From Bacteroidota bacterium (GTDB lineage Bacteria > Bacteroidota > Rhodothermia > Rhodothermales > UBA10348), in contig JAJCYQ010000043.1 of NCBI GenBank assembly GCA_029262835.1, positions 62,001 through 126,000 on the forward strand: a stretch of DNA of 64,000 nucleotides, in the 5' to 3' direction. Below, piece after piece: positions 44,041-53,631 of this stretch. Both the position numbers and the translations under genes were made by a program. Under the pieces are notes generated by a model, which worked only from the letters and a program-made list of their open reading frames with translations, did not search any database and was not told where the DNA came from. Numbering within the stretch: the stretch's first letter is position 1; each line of letters starts with the position of its first letter.

Positions 44041-45053
44041 GTGAGCGGAACGACGAAAATATCTACAGGCTTGCTGCCTCCGCACAAGCCGGATGATCTG
44101 CTGGACAGGGATCGGGAGTGGATGCGCCTCTCAGATGCGGTCTTGGCACCCGGTCCAGGACTGGTGCTTGTCCTGGGGCATCGGCGCGCCGGGAAAAGCT
44201 TCCTTTTGACACGATTCGCCCATGCGACCGGCGGCTTTTACTACCAGGCGACGCGCAAGTCGGACCAGGAACAGCTCAAGACGCTGTCCCGGCGGCTCGT
44301 TGATCATTTCGATGACACGTCGCTGCAGCACGCGATTTTTCCGGATTGGGAGTCGCTTCTGAGCTGGCTCCGACAGAAAGTGGTCGGAGAGCCACTTACA
44401 CTCATTCTCGACGAGTTTCCATATCTCACCGACGCATCCCCTGCGCTGACCTCTGTCCTGCAGAGCTGGTGGGATCACGATCTGACCGATTCCCGCATCA
44501 CCCTCATATTGAGCGGTAGTCACGTATCGGCCATGAAGAAACTGGTGGAAGTCGACCAGCCGCTCTACGGACGCAGGACCGGGCGCCTGGACATTCGCCC
44601 TTTTGATTTTTATGATGCGGCGCGATTCGTGCCCGACTGGTCGCCGCGGGACCAGCTTCGTCTATACGGTATTTTTGGCGGTATGCCGGGGCATTTGACG
44701 CTGGTCGATCCCGACAGGTCGCTCAAGCAGAACGTGGCCCGACAGCTGCTGGACAGCACCGGCCGTTTGCATGACGAGGCCATCCATGCGTTCGATGCGT
44801 TTGTATCGGATGCCGACGTGCACTATTCGATTGTGGATGCTATTGCCGGGGGCGAGCGCCGTAGGAGCCGTATTTCAACTTCTGGCACACGTTCATTGCC
44901 GACATCCGGCAGCGGGGTCTCTCTGAGTTGGTGGATCCATTGGATCTGTGGGACCGGTTCATTGCACCCCGGCTGGATGATTATATGGGGGGCGTCTTCG
45001 AAATGGCGTGCCGCCAGTTCGTCATGCGAACGGAGTTCCGTCCAGCGATATGA
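44041..45053 (+). pseudogene. AAA ATPase (PF01637-type, DUF234 C-terminus) with frameshift and deletion
   Basis: From the GTG at 44041 the frame encodes Walker A LVLGHRRAGKSFLLTRF, Walker B LTLILDEFPYL, sensor LILSGSHVSAMKK and IFGGMPGHLTLVDPDRSL, a typical archaeal-type ATPase. At about 44860 the frame changes: the +2-shifted frame from 44865 (starting EPYFNFWHTFIADIRQRG) encodes the DUF234-like tail to TGA at 45051. The winged-helix segment expected between the halves, roughly 40 residues, is absent. This is therefore a deletion plus frameshift, leaving no working product. Read in the first frame, the ORF runs on to 45165 as non-homologous sequence. Confidence 0.75.
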
Positions 45054-46315
45054 ACGGGCGGTTGGACGTCTGGTATCGCCGTTCGGAGGGAGGAGACTGG
45101 AAGAAAGACCGGGTTGCCCAGATCAGCCCGAGCTGGACCACGCCCGAAGGCTATGCCGTATTTGACATTGCGCTACAGGTGGACGATCAAGCAACAGACC
45201 GACCACTGTTCTTCACGCATTCCGCTGAGGACCCACGGAGCGGTCACGATCACTTCGGGTATTCCCTTGGGGCCGTCCCGTTCAAGCCCAGCGCGTCTGA
45301 TTTCGAATTCCTGGGCAACGAAATCTCAGACGAACAACCCTTCACACTGCTGTTGTCTCATCCACCACAATATTACATCTATGGTAGTCGTGGTCTGATC
45401 GTTCACTCTGCTCCTGCGGAGCAGGACGATTCAGTTCTGGGAAAAAGAGCGGAGCAGTTTGATCTGTATGAGGGCGTCATTAATCCGACGGGACAGCCTA
45501 TCCACTTCACGGTCTCAGAAGCCGACCATGTGACGACAGCGGTGGTTGGAAGCATGCTGACCATTACGTATCCGGACTCGTGGTCGGGGCTGGATAGGCT
45601 GCGTCTTGAAATGACCCACGACACCGATGAATTGACGGTACGTGAGTTCAATTTCATGGTGATATCTGACGACATGAACTATCCGGATTGGACGGCTCCC
45701 AGTTCGCTGGACTACAACTACTCAATGACCATCGTGGGTACGTTCGATGAATCGGAAGGCATAAACATGGAGGACGGCCCCATGTTGGGCGTCTTCGTGA
45801 ACGGTGAACTGACCGGCGTATCGAGAGCACGCGAACACGACGGCCAGGTATTTCTGGTGACAACCGTGTACAGCAATGATTCCGAGGCCCAGATTGACCT
45901 TGTCGGATACACGGTCACGGCCGACGAACAGTTTCCGATCGCACAAACGGTTACAATGCAGAACGGGGGCAGCGCCGGGATGTTGTGGAATCCGCTCAAC
46001 CTGGGGGCTGTCCGCACAGATCGCGAAGTTGCTGACGAATCCATCCCAGTAGAGCTACAGATTTCGTCCGCCTACCCGAATCCGGCGTCGGACCACGTCT
46101 CACTGGAGTTGAACACGCAGCGAGCGGGCCGCGTGTCAGTCTCCGTTGTCGACATGCTGGGCCGAAGAACAATGGTTTACAGCAATCCTCATCCTGGCAC
46201 CGGTCATCACAGCCTTTCCATTCCGCTGAAGGACTACGCGGCGGGAGCATACCGGATGGTGGTTGAATCAGGGGACAGCCGAACCTCCCGGTCTATCACG
46301 CTGGTCAAACGCTGA
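45050..46315 (+). CDS. T9SS-sorted protein fragment lacking a signal peptide
   Basis: 421 aa from ATG 45050, which overlaps the ATPase frame's stop (ATGA). The last roughly 80 residues form a type IX secretion sorting domain: SSAYPNPASDHVSLEL, VSVSVVDMLGRRTMVYSN, YAAGAYRMVVESG ending SITLVKR. The remainder is beta-rich and unrecognised (DWTAPSSLDYNYSMTIVGTFDESEGI). T9SS clients need an N-terminal Sec signal, and none is present, so the 5' part was probably lost in the rearrangement that truncated the ATPase. A working alternative start further upstream was not found. It may be a remnant. Confidence 0.7.
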   Translation: MNGRLDVWYRRSEGGDWKKDRVAQISPSWTTPEGYAVFDIALQVDDQATDRPLFFTHSAEDPRSGHDHFGYSLGAVPFKPSASDFEFLGNEISDEQPFTLLLSHPPQYYIYGSRGLIVHSAPAEQDDSVLGKRAEQFDLYEGVINPTGQPIHFTVSEADHVTTAVVGSMLTITYPDSWSGLDRLRLEMTHDTDELTVREFNFMVISDDMNYPDWTAPSSLDYNYSMTIVGTFDESEGINMEDGPMLGVFVNGELTGVSRAREHDGQVFLVTTVYSNDSEAQIDLVGYTVTADEQFPIAQTVTMQNGGSAGMLWNPLNLGAVRTDREVADESIPVELQISSAYPNPASDHVSLELNTQRAGRVSVSVVDMLGRRTMVYSNPHPGTGHHSLSIPLKDYAAGAYRMVVESGDSRTSRSITLVKR

Positions 46316-46345
46316 ACGTGACTCCGTCCACAGTTTCAACGGGCC

Positions 46346-48934
46346 TTAGTCAGATCGGAGTGCCGTAGCTGGATCCGTGGCAACTGTTCGGAATGATTGG
46401 GCAGCAATTGTAACGAATGATGCCAGAAAAACGGCCCCGATCGCGAGCAGATAGACGGCCGGTCCTATGTCCGTGTGGAAGGCGTAATTTTCGAGCCATT
46501 TCTTTGAGAAGACCGCGCCCAACGGCACGGCTATTACCGATCCCAGCAGGATGAGCCCGGCAAAACCCCGGAAAATGAGGATCACCAAGCTTGCACGTGA
46601 TGCGCCGAGCACCCGACGAACACTGAGTTCCTTCGTGCGGTTCTGGACCGTCAAGGACGTCAGCCCGAGAAGCCCGAGAAGCGCGAGCAGGATGGCAGAC
46701 GTTGATGCCATATTGATGACCCGTCCCCACCTGAGGTCCGAGGCGTAGACGCGCTCCATGCGATCATCCATGAACTCGTACTCAAACGGCACATCGGTCG
46801 ACACGGATTTCCAGACCGATTCAAGGCGGCCTACCACGTCATCGACGTGGCCTGGGGCCAGCCGGACGTACAGGTAGCGGAAGGACTCCGGACTTCCCAC
46901 GGACATCATCAGTGGGCCGACCTCCTGATACAAGGACGCGAAACGAAAATCGGATGTGATGCCGACCACAACGGGCGCGGGCTGGATTGGAAACCATTCT
47001 GGCAGGGGTTTGCCGATTGGGTCCTCCAGCGCGAATCGCTCCACGAACGCGTGATTCACAACGACGGCCGATGAGTCCGAGGCCAGGTCAGCATTGAAGC
47101 CGCGGCCGTCTTCCATGTCAATGTTCATGACATCCAGGAAGCGGTGGTCGGTTTCAAGCATGTCAATAGTCGACTTGGTCCCATCAAAGTCCCCGGTGAA
47201 GCCAATCGAGCCACGATATCCGAGCGACGAACTTGCGAGCGTCATGTCCACGACCGCCGCGTCATTGGCCAAGGCGTCCCGATAGCGGTCTCTTGCAACC
47301 TCGCCAGCCAGGCCATTCAGATTGACAAGAACGACCTGATCCGTTTCGTACCCGCGATCCTGTTCCCGGATGAAATCCGCCTGCTCCCGCATGACCAATG
47401 TTGCAATAATGAGCAACACCGATACCGTGAACTGGAACGTGACGAGCCCCTTGGTGAAGAAGTTGGATCCAGCGACGCGAACGCGGCTCTTCAGTACATC
47501 AATAGGCCGGAAAGCGGATAGGACGACTGCCGGGTAGCTTCCGGAAATAAGCCCCGTAAGGGCGACAATCAACAGTATGCCAAGCGGGATGCTCCAATCA
47601 TTAAAAAGTGAGAATGAGAGGGCTCGGTCCGTAAGGTCGTTGAACACCGGCAGCAGGTACCAGGCGGTCACCATGCCCAGCGCGGTCGCCAGCAATGTCA
47701 TGAAAAACGCTTCGCCCCAGAATTGTGCAAGGAGTTGACCCCTGACCGCTCCGACGGCCTTGCGGATGCCCACTTCCCGGCTGCGCCCCAGGCTGCGTCC
47801 AATAGCCAGGGTCATGAAATTGATGCACGCGATGAGCAGAATCGCGATGCCGAGTCCAATCAGGATGAACGAGTATGCCGGGTCACTGGCGTTCGTCAAG
47901 TACATCTCCGACAGCGGGACGGCGCGCCACGTGGCCGGCTGAACACCGTCTGGAATGGCTTCGCGTGCTCTGAGCCGCTCCAGGTATTCAGCGCTCACCA
48001 ATGCATACTGTTTAGCCAATGCATCGTCCACCGATTCTATGTCACTGCCTGGACGCAATCGGGCGTATATCGTCACAAGCGACCACCCATATTGGTCCAC
48101 GGCCTGGGGAAACCGGGCAGGAATCCAGTCTTCGATGGGGGCCAGCACCTCGTACTGGATGGATGAATTCGGAGGCGGATTTTCCGTAACTGCCACCACG
48201 TCATATGTGCCATACGTCGTGCCGACGCGTACCTCAAGAGATGACCCGACCGCATTCTCCGTACCCAGCAAACGGACTGCGGAAGAGCGGGACAACACAA
48301 CACCGTCGCCCGACGGGTCGCCCGAGATCACGGGGAACGGAAACACGGAATTGAATGCCCGGTCTGCGAACAGCGTATGCGCCTCGAAAATTTTACCGTC
48401 CCTTCGCACGAAGACTTCGTCGTCCCAAATCCGTGTGGACGCTTCAATGCCGGGCACGTCCGAAGTGAGGAAATCTGCAAGCGGAAGCGACATGTTGGTG
48501 TTTCCGGGGTTGTAGTCACCCTCGGCATCTGCTCGCCATTCCTGGATTTGAACAATGTCCTCATGCCCGTCGAGTACCTGGTCGAACGTCCATTCGTACC
48601 GGACGAATAGCAGGATGAGGATGGCCAGGGCAATACCTATCGAGAGGCCGGACAGGTTTATGAGACCCTGGATTTTCTGCTTGTTCAGCGTGCGCAGGGC
48701 AAGGGTCGCGTAGTTCTTCAGCATGAGGGATCTCCAGCTAAGGGATTGCAAAATGAAAGACGGGGCGGAGGCGAGGACCTGTCGGATGTACCAGGTGCGT
48801 GCCCGGACCGGTCCATCGGACCGGGAGTAGGCGGCGTACAGCTCGTCCAGGTCGCCCATGACCTCGTCACGGTCGGCCGGGTGTACGCATAATTCGAGCA
48901 CGGCCCGAAGGAGGTAGGGTGGACGTGCGTTCAT
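46346..48934 (-). CDS. FtsX/MacB-type ABC permease, PadR-linked (ADOP type)
   Basis: 862 aa from MNARPPYLLRAVLELCVHP at 48934. The start is supported because it overlaps the PadR stop (ATGA). A short N-terminal prefix with PADRDEVMGDLDELYAAY is followed by transmembrane helix 1 (LINLSGLSIGIALAILILLFVRYEW), a MacB-type periplasmic domain, three helices near the middle (ILIGLGIAILLIACINFMTLAIG), then a second periplasmic/FtsX repeat, ending FLASFVTIAAQSFRTVATDPATALRSD. This is the duplicated ADOP architecture. No ATPase gene adjoins; it would need one in trans, such as the one at 11916. Confidence 0.92.
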   Translation of the reverse strand: MNARPPYLLRAVLELCVHPADRDEVMGDLDELYAAYSRSDGPVRARTWYIRQVLASAPSFILQSLSWRSLMLKNYATLALRTLNKQKIQGLINLSGLSIGIALAILILLFVRYEWTFDQVLDGHEDIVQIQEWRADAEGDYNPGNTNMSLPLADFLTSDVPGIEASTRIWDDEVFVRRDGKIFEAHTLFADRAFNSVFPFPVISGDPSGDGVVLSRSSAVRLLGTENAVGSSLEVRVGTTYGTYDVVAVTENPPPNSSIQYEVLAPIEDWIPARFPQAVDQYGWSLVTIYARLRPGSDIESVDDALAKQYALVSAEYLERLRAREAIPDGVQPATWRAVPLSEMYLTNASDPAYSFILIGLGIAILLIACINFMTLAIGRSLGRSREVGIRKAVGAVRGQLLAQFWGEAFFMTLLATALGMVTAWYLLPVFNDLTDRALSFSLFNDWSIPLGILLIVALTGLISGSYPAVVLSAFRPIDVLKSRVRVAGSNFFTKGLVTFQFTVSVLLIIATLVMREQADFIREQDRGYETDQVVLVNLNGLAGEVARDRYRDALANDAAVVDMTLASSSLGYRGSIGFTGDFDGTKSTIDMLETDHRFLDVMNIDMEDGRGFNADLASDSSAVVVNHAFVERFALEDPIGKPLPEWFPIQPAPVVVGITSDFRFASLYQEVGPLMMSVGSPESFRYLYVRLAPGHVDDVVGRLESVWKSVSTDVPFEYEFMDDRMERVYASDLRWGRVINMASTSAILLALLGLLGLTSLTVQNRTKELSVRRVLGASRASLVILIFRGFAGLILLGSVIAVPLGAVFSKKWLENYAFHTDIGPAVYLLAIGAVFLASFVTIAAQSFRTVATDPATALRSD

Positions 48935-49245
48935 GGGGCCCAGGACAATGCGGACACGTCCTGCCACATGGACTCGTATTCGGCCCGGGACCGCTCAAGC
49001 GCCGCCACCCCGTTGGCCGTCAATCGGTACATGCGTTTCCGGCGTCCGCCGCGTTCGGCCGTTGGACGGCCTGTGTGCGATCGGAGGAGCCCTGCACGCG
49101 CGAGCCGCTTCAGCGGAGCATAGACGCCCGCAATGGACCATTCTTCGGATGTCGATTGCTGTAAATGGTCCAGGACGGACGCGCCATACGCATCGTCCTG
49201 CAGCTTCCAGACGGCCAGCAATATGAGTTCATCGGATCGTGACAT
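48931..49245 (-). CDS. PadR family transcriptional regulator
   Basis: 104 aa. MSRSDELILLAVWKLQDDAYGASVLDHLQQSTSEEWSIAGVYAPLKRLARAGLL is the PadR winged helix, followed by GGRRKRMYRLTANGVAALERSRAEYESMW. PadR proteins repress genes nearby; here it is coupled to the permease (ATGA overlap) and probably controls it. Divergent from the PadR pseudogene at 49319. Confidence 0.93.
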   Translation of the reverse strand: MSRSDELILLAVWKLQDDAYGASVLDHLQQSTSEEWSIAGVYAPLKRLARAGLLRSHTGRPTAERGGRRKRMYRLTANGVAALERSRAEYESMWQDVSALSWAP

Positions 49246-49318
49246 GGCATAACTTATGCGAGGCGAAACAAATAAGGTTGCAACGACTCACAACTTTTCC
49301 TGCGTCCCTGTTTGATGA

Positions 49319-49630
49319 GTGAGGCGACTGAAACTTCATACTATTCGTTCAGAAAAATTGCTGCTGCTCACCATCTGGCGTCTGCAGGACGATGCCTACG
49401 GTGTGCGGATTCTGGAATCCATGTACCGATCCACCGGTCGTGACTGGTCGATTGGTTCCATATAGGCCCCGTTGCACAGGTTGCAGAGAAAGAACCTCGT
49501 TAAGACAACGGAGGGTGCCGTGGACCCCGACCGGGGAGGGCGGCCAACGGTCCTGTATCATCTGACGATTGCATCCCAGTTCCGCAAGATTGCCAACACA
49601 AACCCGGCCGTCGAGTTGCGCGGTGACTGA
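49319..49630 (+). pseudogene. PadR regulator with one internal stop codon
   Basis: The frame from the GTG at 49319 reads RSEKLLLLTIWRLQDDAYGV near its start, strikingly similar to the intact PadR at 48931. At 49463-49465 a TAG replaces the Tyr codon expected from SIAGVYAPL in the intact copy. Downstream the frame stays open as APLHRLQRKNLVKTTEGA and GGRPTVLYHLTIASQFRK to TGA at 49628. A single base change would restore it. The real start could lie elsewhere; the ATG at 49315 is in another frame. Confidence 0.75.
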
Positions 49631-49649
49631 GCCAGCGGCGACATTCAGA

Positions 49650-50423
49650 TCATTCCCGGGAACGCCGCGGCATCTTTGAATCCAAGATTCCGGAGTCGAT
49701 GTGTCCCGATTCCAGATCCAACAGAGGTTCAGCGTCGGCCTGCTGGTCCTGGACCAGGCTGGATTGCGAGCTTCCCTGAAGTTTGGCGGTAAGCGCTCGG
49801 AGTTTTGAGACCCCATTTTTCATGTGGCGTCTCAGAGCCCAGCGGCCAGCCGCGAAGGTCACGCCCATGGATAGCGCGACAAATGATAGCCCGGGAACGG
49901 CGCCCAATCCCATAAACTCGGACGCGAAAAAGAGCGCACCAATCCCAACGAGGGGAATGGGTAGATAAAATGGCAGCGCGGTGAGCGGTCCGTTCCAGCT
50001 GACACTGATTTTGGTTTTGGCCTGATCTTTCAAGGCTGTTACGTGAGCGGCATTCGTCGTGCCCCACGGTGAGCTCCATTCATAAACAGAGTCTCTGACG
50101 GAAATCTCACCCTTGGACTGAAAGAACTCCCGGAATGACGCAAGCAGAACTTCCCACTCCGCAGCTGTTATTTCGTGATCCACCTGGACTTGGTCATAGA
50201 ATGAGAACGGTCCTCCCCAAAACGTCTGTTCAGGACGGAGGCGTTGCAACTCGATGTCTTGAATCGCTCTGCTGATTTGTTTCGGGTTTATTCCCGACTC
50301 CGAGGCGATTTCCTCCAGCTCTTGAAGAGTCAACCCGAGGCTATCCTCTGCCGTGGTGTGATGGGATTTCACAGCAGCCCTTTTGAGGATTTCAGCCGTT
50401 TCCTTCTCGTTGAACACTTTCAT
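49650..50423 (-). CDS. Membrane protein with N-terminal helical segment, function unknown
   Basis: 257 aa from MKVFNEKETAEILKRAAVKS at 50423. An HTH-like helical stretch SLGLTLQELEEIASESGINPKQISRAIQDIE (about residues 30-60) comes first, a beta segment follows (FFQSKGEISVRDSVYEWSSPWGT), then a pair of transmembrane helices (about 160-205). I recall similar LTLEELEEIAAEVGID-type proteins from FCB genomes but know no function. An in-frame upstream start at 50459 would lengthen it by 12 residues. It may sense a membrane or envelope signal. Confidence 0.7.
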   Translation of the reverse strand: MKVFNEKETAEILKRAAVKSHHTTAEDSLGLTLQELEEIASESGINPKQISRAIQDIELQRLRPEQTFWGGPFSFYDQVQVDHEITAAEWEVLLASFREFFQSKGEISVRDSVYEWSSPWGTTNAAHVTALKDQAKTKISVSWNGPLTALPFYLPIPLVGIGALFFASEFMGLGAVPGLSFVALSMGVTFAAGRWALRRHMKNGVSKLRALTAKLQGSSQSSLVQDQQADAEPLLDLESGHIDSGILDSKMPRRSRE

Positions 50424-50751
50424 TAACGTCGCTTGTCGGGTGTGCAATAGTGGACCCATACGTCTGAGTAGATCCGAGGGTACAAGGTCGAGGTTATTTG
50501 TGTCCTACGCACGACGATCGTTGTCAATCCACTTGTGTTTAGGAGGCGATACAGTTTTCCCGGCGGCAACAGGCCGCCTGAGCGATAGCGAGTGGGCGAT
50601 AGATTCAGGGAAATGGCCCAAAACGGGCGTTCGGGGCCGTTATGGCTCTGAATCCGTGGAAGATCGAGATGGGTGTGCCAGAACCGGCTTCTGTTAGCAC
50701 GGCCGTTGCAAGAGAAGGGGACAGTAACCAACCCAAACGCTCTCCAAGACC
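50424..50751. other. Intergenic region with no supported gene
   Basis: This 328-base gap separates two divergent genes. It contains a small hairpin, GGCGGC-AACAG-GCCGCC at 50562-50578, and probably the promoter of the disrupted secreted-protein gene at 50752. I see no coding frame, RNA gene or clear operator here. Confidence 0.5.
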
Positions 50752-51398
50752 ATGAAAAACGTCGCCACTCTCGCTCTCCACGACCGCCTTCGCCCAGTCC
50801 AACACGGCCACGCAGAATGTATCCATCAACGTTGCTGAAATCGCCGTTATCGAGGTGAGTGGCAATGTCTCGATGACCACCAGTTCAGCGACCGCTGGTC
50901 AGGCCCCCGACGCCGCCACGGCTTCCGGTTCTTACAATGTGACCACTAAAAGCGTGTTGAAAAACCATCGCACACCCTTCTGCGGCGACGAAACGCCATC
51001 TGCTGCGTTGTCCCTCCTTCGAATAGCGTTGCTATTCGGCGTCGGGACGCCTTGCATCTGTCATTCCGGCGCTCGCATCTTTGCGCACGCTGGTTCTTCA
51101 ACACGCTTCTAACGGCACCGACAAGAAGATCACCGCCGAGCACGACTCCAGAATGCCGAACGGCCTCTCGCTCACCGCAACGATGGCCGCTCCGGAAGGC
51201 AAGAAGGAACTGTCGCTCAATGCCGTCACGCTCGTCTCCAACATCACCCAGGTCCGCGGAACAGGTCTCTCAATGAGCTACGAAGCCGTAGCCACAGTGG
51301 ACGCCAAGCCTGACTCCTACACCCGAATGGTTACCTACACGATCACGGAGAGTGGAGCGAATGGACCTGCACGTGACCGCGGCAACCGCGTATTCTAG
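50752..51398 (+). pseudogene. Secreted beta-rich protein gene disrupted by a frameshift and a MITE-like insertion
   Basis: ATG at 50752 starts MKNVATLAL, but the open frame that makes sense downstream (LSTTAFAQSNTATQNVSINV and AEIAVIEVSGNVSMTTSS) is in another frame, so a base has been lost or gained within the signal peptide. The frame continues SYNVTTK up to 50949, where a 159-base element is inserted; after it the coding sequence resumes at 51112 (SNGTDKKITAEHDSRMPNGL, LVSNITQVRGTGLSMSYEAV, MVTYTITESGA) and ends at TAG 51396. I recall small secreted FCB proteins with a VTINVxEI start. Confidence 0.75.
50950..51108. mobile_element. 159-base MITE-like element with terminal inverted repeats
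   Basis: Left end AAGCGTGTTGAAAAACC and right end GGTTCTTCAACACGCTT are inverted repeats with one mismatch. The CTAA at 50946-50949 is duplicated at 51109-51112, a four-base target-site duplication. An internal palindrome GAATAGC-GTT-GCTATTC is at 51021-51037. No coding capacity. It interrupts a secreted-protein gene, and a related element starts at 63806. Confidence 0.85.
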
Positions 51399-51411
51399 GA
51401 CACGCCCCGCC

Positions 51412-52932
51412 CTAGGGCATGGACAGCTCCATTTTCGGAGCGCTGACATTGACCCGGTCGAGTAGCGTGGCGCTCGCCGCATTGAGGCCAATGACATCCA
51501 CCTGAATATCGCGTTTTCGGAACTTCAGAACGGCTTTGTCAATGGCCGCCACGGCCGACGCATCCCAGATGTGGGCGGTCGACAGGTCGAGTACGATGCG
51601 GTCAACGTCCTCCTGGAAGTCAAAGTGGGCTATGAAACCCGTGACGGTCACGAAAAAGAGATCGCCGTTCACGGTGTACGTCCGGACGCGACCGTCCGGG
51701 CTGAGGGTATCTTCCATGAACGCCAGGTCAGCCACTTTTCGGGCAAACAGCAGCGCGCTAAGGATGACGCCTACGAAGACGCCCATGGCCAGGTCGTGCG
51801 TGAAGACGACGGTGCCGACCGTCACCACCATGACGAATGTTTCGCTGAGCGGCATGGTCCGCATGGTGCGCAGCGATGCCCAGTCGAAGGTGCCGATCGA
51901 TACCATGAACATTACGGCCACCAGTGCTCCCATCGGAATCAGGACCAGCCAATCGGCCAGCACCAGGATGAAAAAGAGCAGGAAGAGGCCCGATGCGAGG
52001 GTTGACAGGCGGCCGCGTCCACCTGAATTGATGTTGATGACGGACTGACCAATCATGGCGCAGCCGGCCATGCCGCCGAAAAACCCGGTGACGATGTTGG
52101 CAATGCCCTGGCCCGTCGATTCCCGATTCTTGTCGCTCGGCGTATCGGTCATTTCGTCGACAATGGAGGCGGTGAGCAGTGATTCGATGAGACCCACCAT
52201 GGCGAGCGCCACCGATACAGGAAAAATGATGCGGAGCGTATCTATCGAAAAAGGAACAGACGGAAGACTGAAAAGCGGCAGGGCCGTTGGCAGTGCTCCC
52301 ATGTCACCGACGCGGCTCAGGCCCTCGGGCAGGAGGAGAGAGGCGGCCGTCAGGACCAGTATGGCCACGAGAGGCGATGGGACAAGACTTGTCACGCGCG
52401 GCAGAAGGTAGATGATGGCCAGGCCGGCGCCGACAACAGCGTACATTATCCACCCGGCACCCACGAACAGCGGCAGCTGCGCCATGAAGATGAGAATGGC
52501 GAGCGAGTTTACGAACCCGACCATGACCGACTTCGGGACGAACTTCATGTACCGGCCCAGTTTGAACCAGCCGAATACGATCTGGAGGATGCCCGTCAGG
52601 ATGGTGGCTGCGAAAAGATATTCCAGCCCGTGATCCCGCACGAGCACGATCATGAGGAGGGCCATGGCGCCCGTCGCCGCCGATATCATGCCCGGACGGC
52701 CACCCACGAACGCGGTAACGACGGCAATCGAGAACGATGCGTAGAGTCCAACTTTCGGGTCCACGCCCGCGATGATGGAAAACGCAATGGCTTCAGGAAT
52801 CAGGGCGAGGGCCACGACGACGCCGGCGAGCAGGTCACCGCGGACGTTTGAAAACCATTGCTCCTGGAGCGATCGGGTACTGGGAATGGAGAGGCCGTAG
52901 CGGCGGTCCCCAAGAATGGAACGGAGATTCAA
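51412..52932 (-). CDS. SulP family anion transporter with STAS domain
   Basis: 506 aa with about 12 transmembrane helices. Family landmarks: [38 protein letters not shown] (SulP signature), [40 protein letters not shown]. The C-terminal STAS domain ends [29 protein letters not shown]. SulP proteins move sulfate, bicarbonate or dicarboxylates; the SLC26/BicA/DauA substrate is not readable from the sequence. The start at 52932 was chosen by the family's N-terminus. Confidence 0.94.
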   Translation of the reverse strand: MNLRSILGDRRYGLSIPSTRSLQEQWFSNVRGDLLAGVVVALALIPEAIAFSIIAGVDPKVGLYASFSIAVVTAFVGGRPGMISAATGAMALLMIVLVRDHGLEYLFAATILTGILQIVFGWFKLGRYMKFVPKSVMVGFVNSLAILIFMAQLPLFVGAGWIMYAVVGAGLAIIYLLPRVTSLVPSPLVAILVLTAASLLLPEGLSRVGDMGALPTALPLFSLPSVPFSIDTLRIIFPVSVALAMVGLIESLLTASIVDEMTDTPSDKNRESTGQGIANIVTGFFGGMAGCAMIGQSVININSGGRGRLSTLASGLFLLFFILVLADWLVLIPMGALVAVMFMVSIGTFDWASLRTMRTMPLSETFVMVVTVGTVVFTHDLAMGVFVGVILSALLFARKVADLAFMEDTLSPDGRVRTYTVNGDLFFVTVTGFIAHFDFQEDVDRIVLDLSTAHIWDASAVAAIDKAVLKFRKRDIQVDVIGLNAASATLLDRVNVSAPKMELSMP

Positions 52933-53059
52933 AGAGGTTCTGGGTCAGGATCAGGGCAGGTGAAAGAGCGCCCCAACCATGTGCCGCGCACTCAGATCCT
53001 CCGTTCGCGCTGGAAGCGCTATCATTCACGGTATCCGCACTCGGCCGCTTGTTCAACTC

Positions 53060-53347
53060 TTATTTCGGGCCCAGAAACACCTCCATGTCCGGATAATCCT
53101 GGAGCAGCCCGTCCTGGGCCATCCAGGCTTCGATGGCGTCGATGTCCATGGGCACGAAGTCCGAGATGATTTCTGCGTGGTCCTCGTGGATAATGATGAG
53201 GTCCTCGAGTCGGATATAGATCTGTTCTTCCGGCTCGCGGAGCGCCGTCTCGATTTTGACTCCCCATGGCAGTATATTTGCCCTATGGCAAAGAAACCAA
53301 GACGCAACGACCCCTGCTACTGCGGAAGCGGTGAGAAGTACAAACAC
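53060..53347 (-). CDS. Small acidic protein of unknown function, start uncertain
   Basis: The conserved-looking part is NILPWGVKIETALREPEEQI followed by YIRLEDLIIIHEDHAEIISD and AWMAQDGLLQDYPDMEVFLG. The only start found in frame is a GTG at 53347 that would overlap the first part of the divergent SEC-C gene, which is unusual; the residues before about 53275 do not look like coding sequence on this strand. The real start may be a rare codon near 53277 or the frame may be a remnant. No family recognised. Confidence 0.45.
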   Translation of the reverse strand: MFVLLTASAVAGVVASWFLCHRANILPWGVKIETALREPEEQIYIRLEDLIIIHEDHAEIISDFVPMDIDAIEAWMAQDGLLQDYPDMEVFLGPK

Positions 53348-53527
53348 TGCTGCCAGGAGAAGGACGAGTCCTCGGCACTCAAGTCGAACCTGGCCATGAT
53401 AGCCATTGCGGCGGCGCTGCTCATTGGGCTGGCGCTCGCGTGGAATTCGTTCTCGGGTGGTGGCGGTGGTGCCGGAAACTGCCCGTCTGGAACGGTCTGG
53501 TCACCGGAGCATCAGCACTGTCATTGA
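53285..53527 (+). CDS. SEC-C domain protein with a transmembrane helix
   Basis: 80 aa from MAKKPRRNDPCYCGSGEKYKHCC at 53285. The SEC-C zinc motif CYCGSGEKYKHCC is intact. It is followed by a charged linker and a transmembrane helix (SNLAMIAIAAALLIGLALAW), then a Gly-rich stretch and a short tail with CPSGTVWSPEHQHCH that may form a second metal-binding or disulfide site. SecA proteins end in a similar motif, which binds SecB; the role of stand-alone versions is unknown. Confidence 0.85.
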   Translation: MAKKPRRNDPCYCGSGEKYKHCCQEKDESSALKSNLAMIAIAAALLIGLALAWNSFSGGGGGAGNCPSGTVWSPEHQHCH

Positions 53528-53631
53528 CCGCGCAGGTCATTGTCCCACAGGAACTTTCGCGTGACGTGATTTGACATGTGCCCGGGCACGAGTGTACATT
53601 CGGCTACCCGAACCACCCACCCGAGCCTGCC

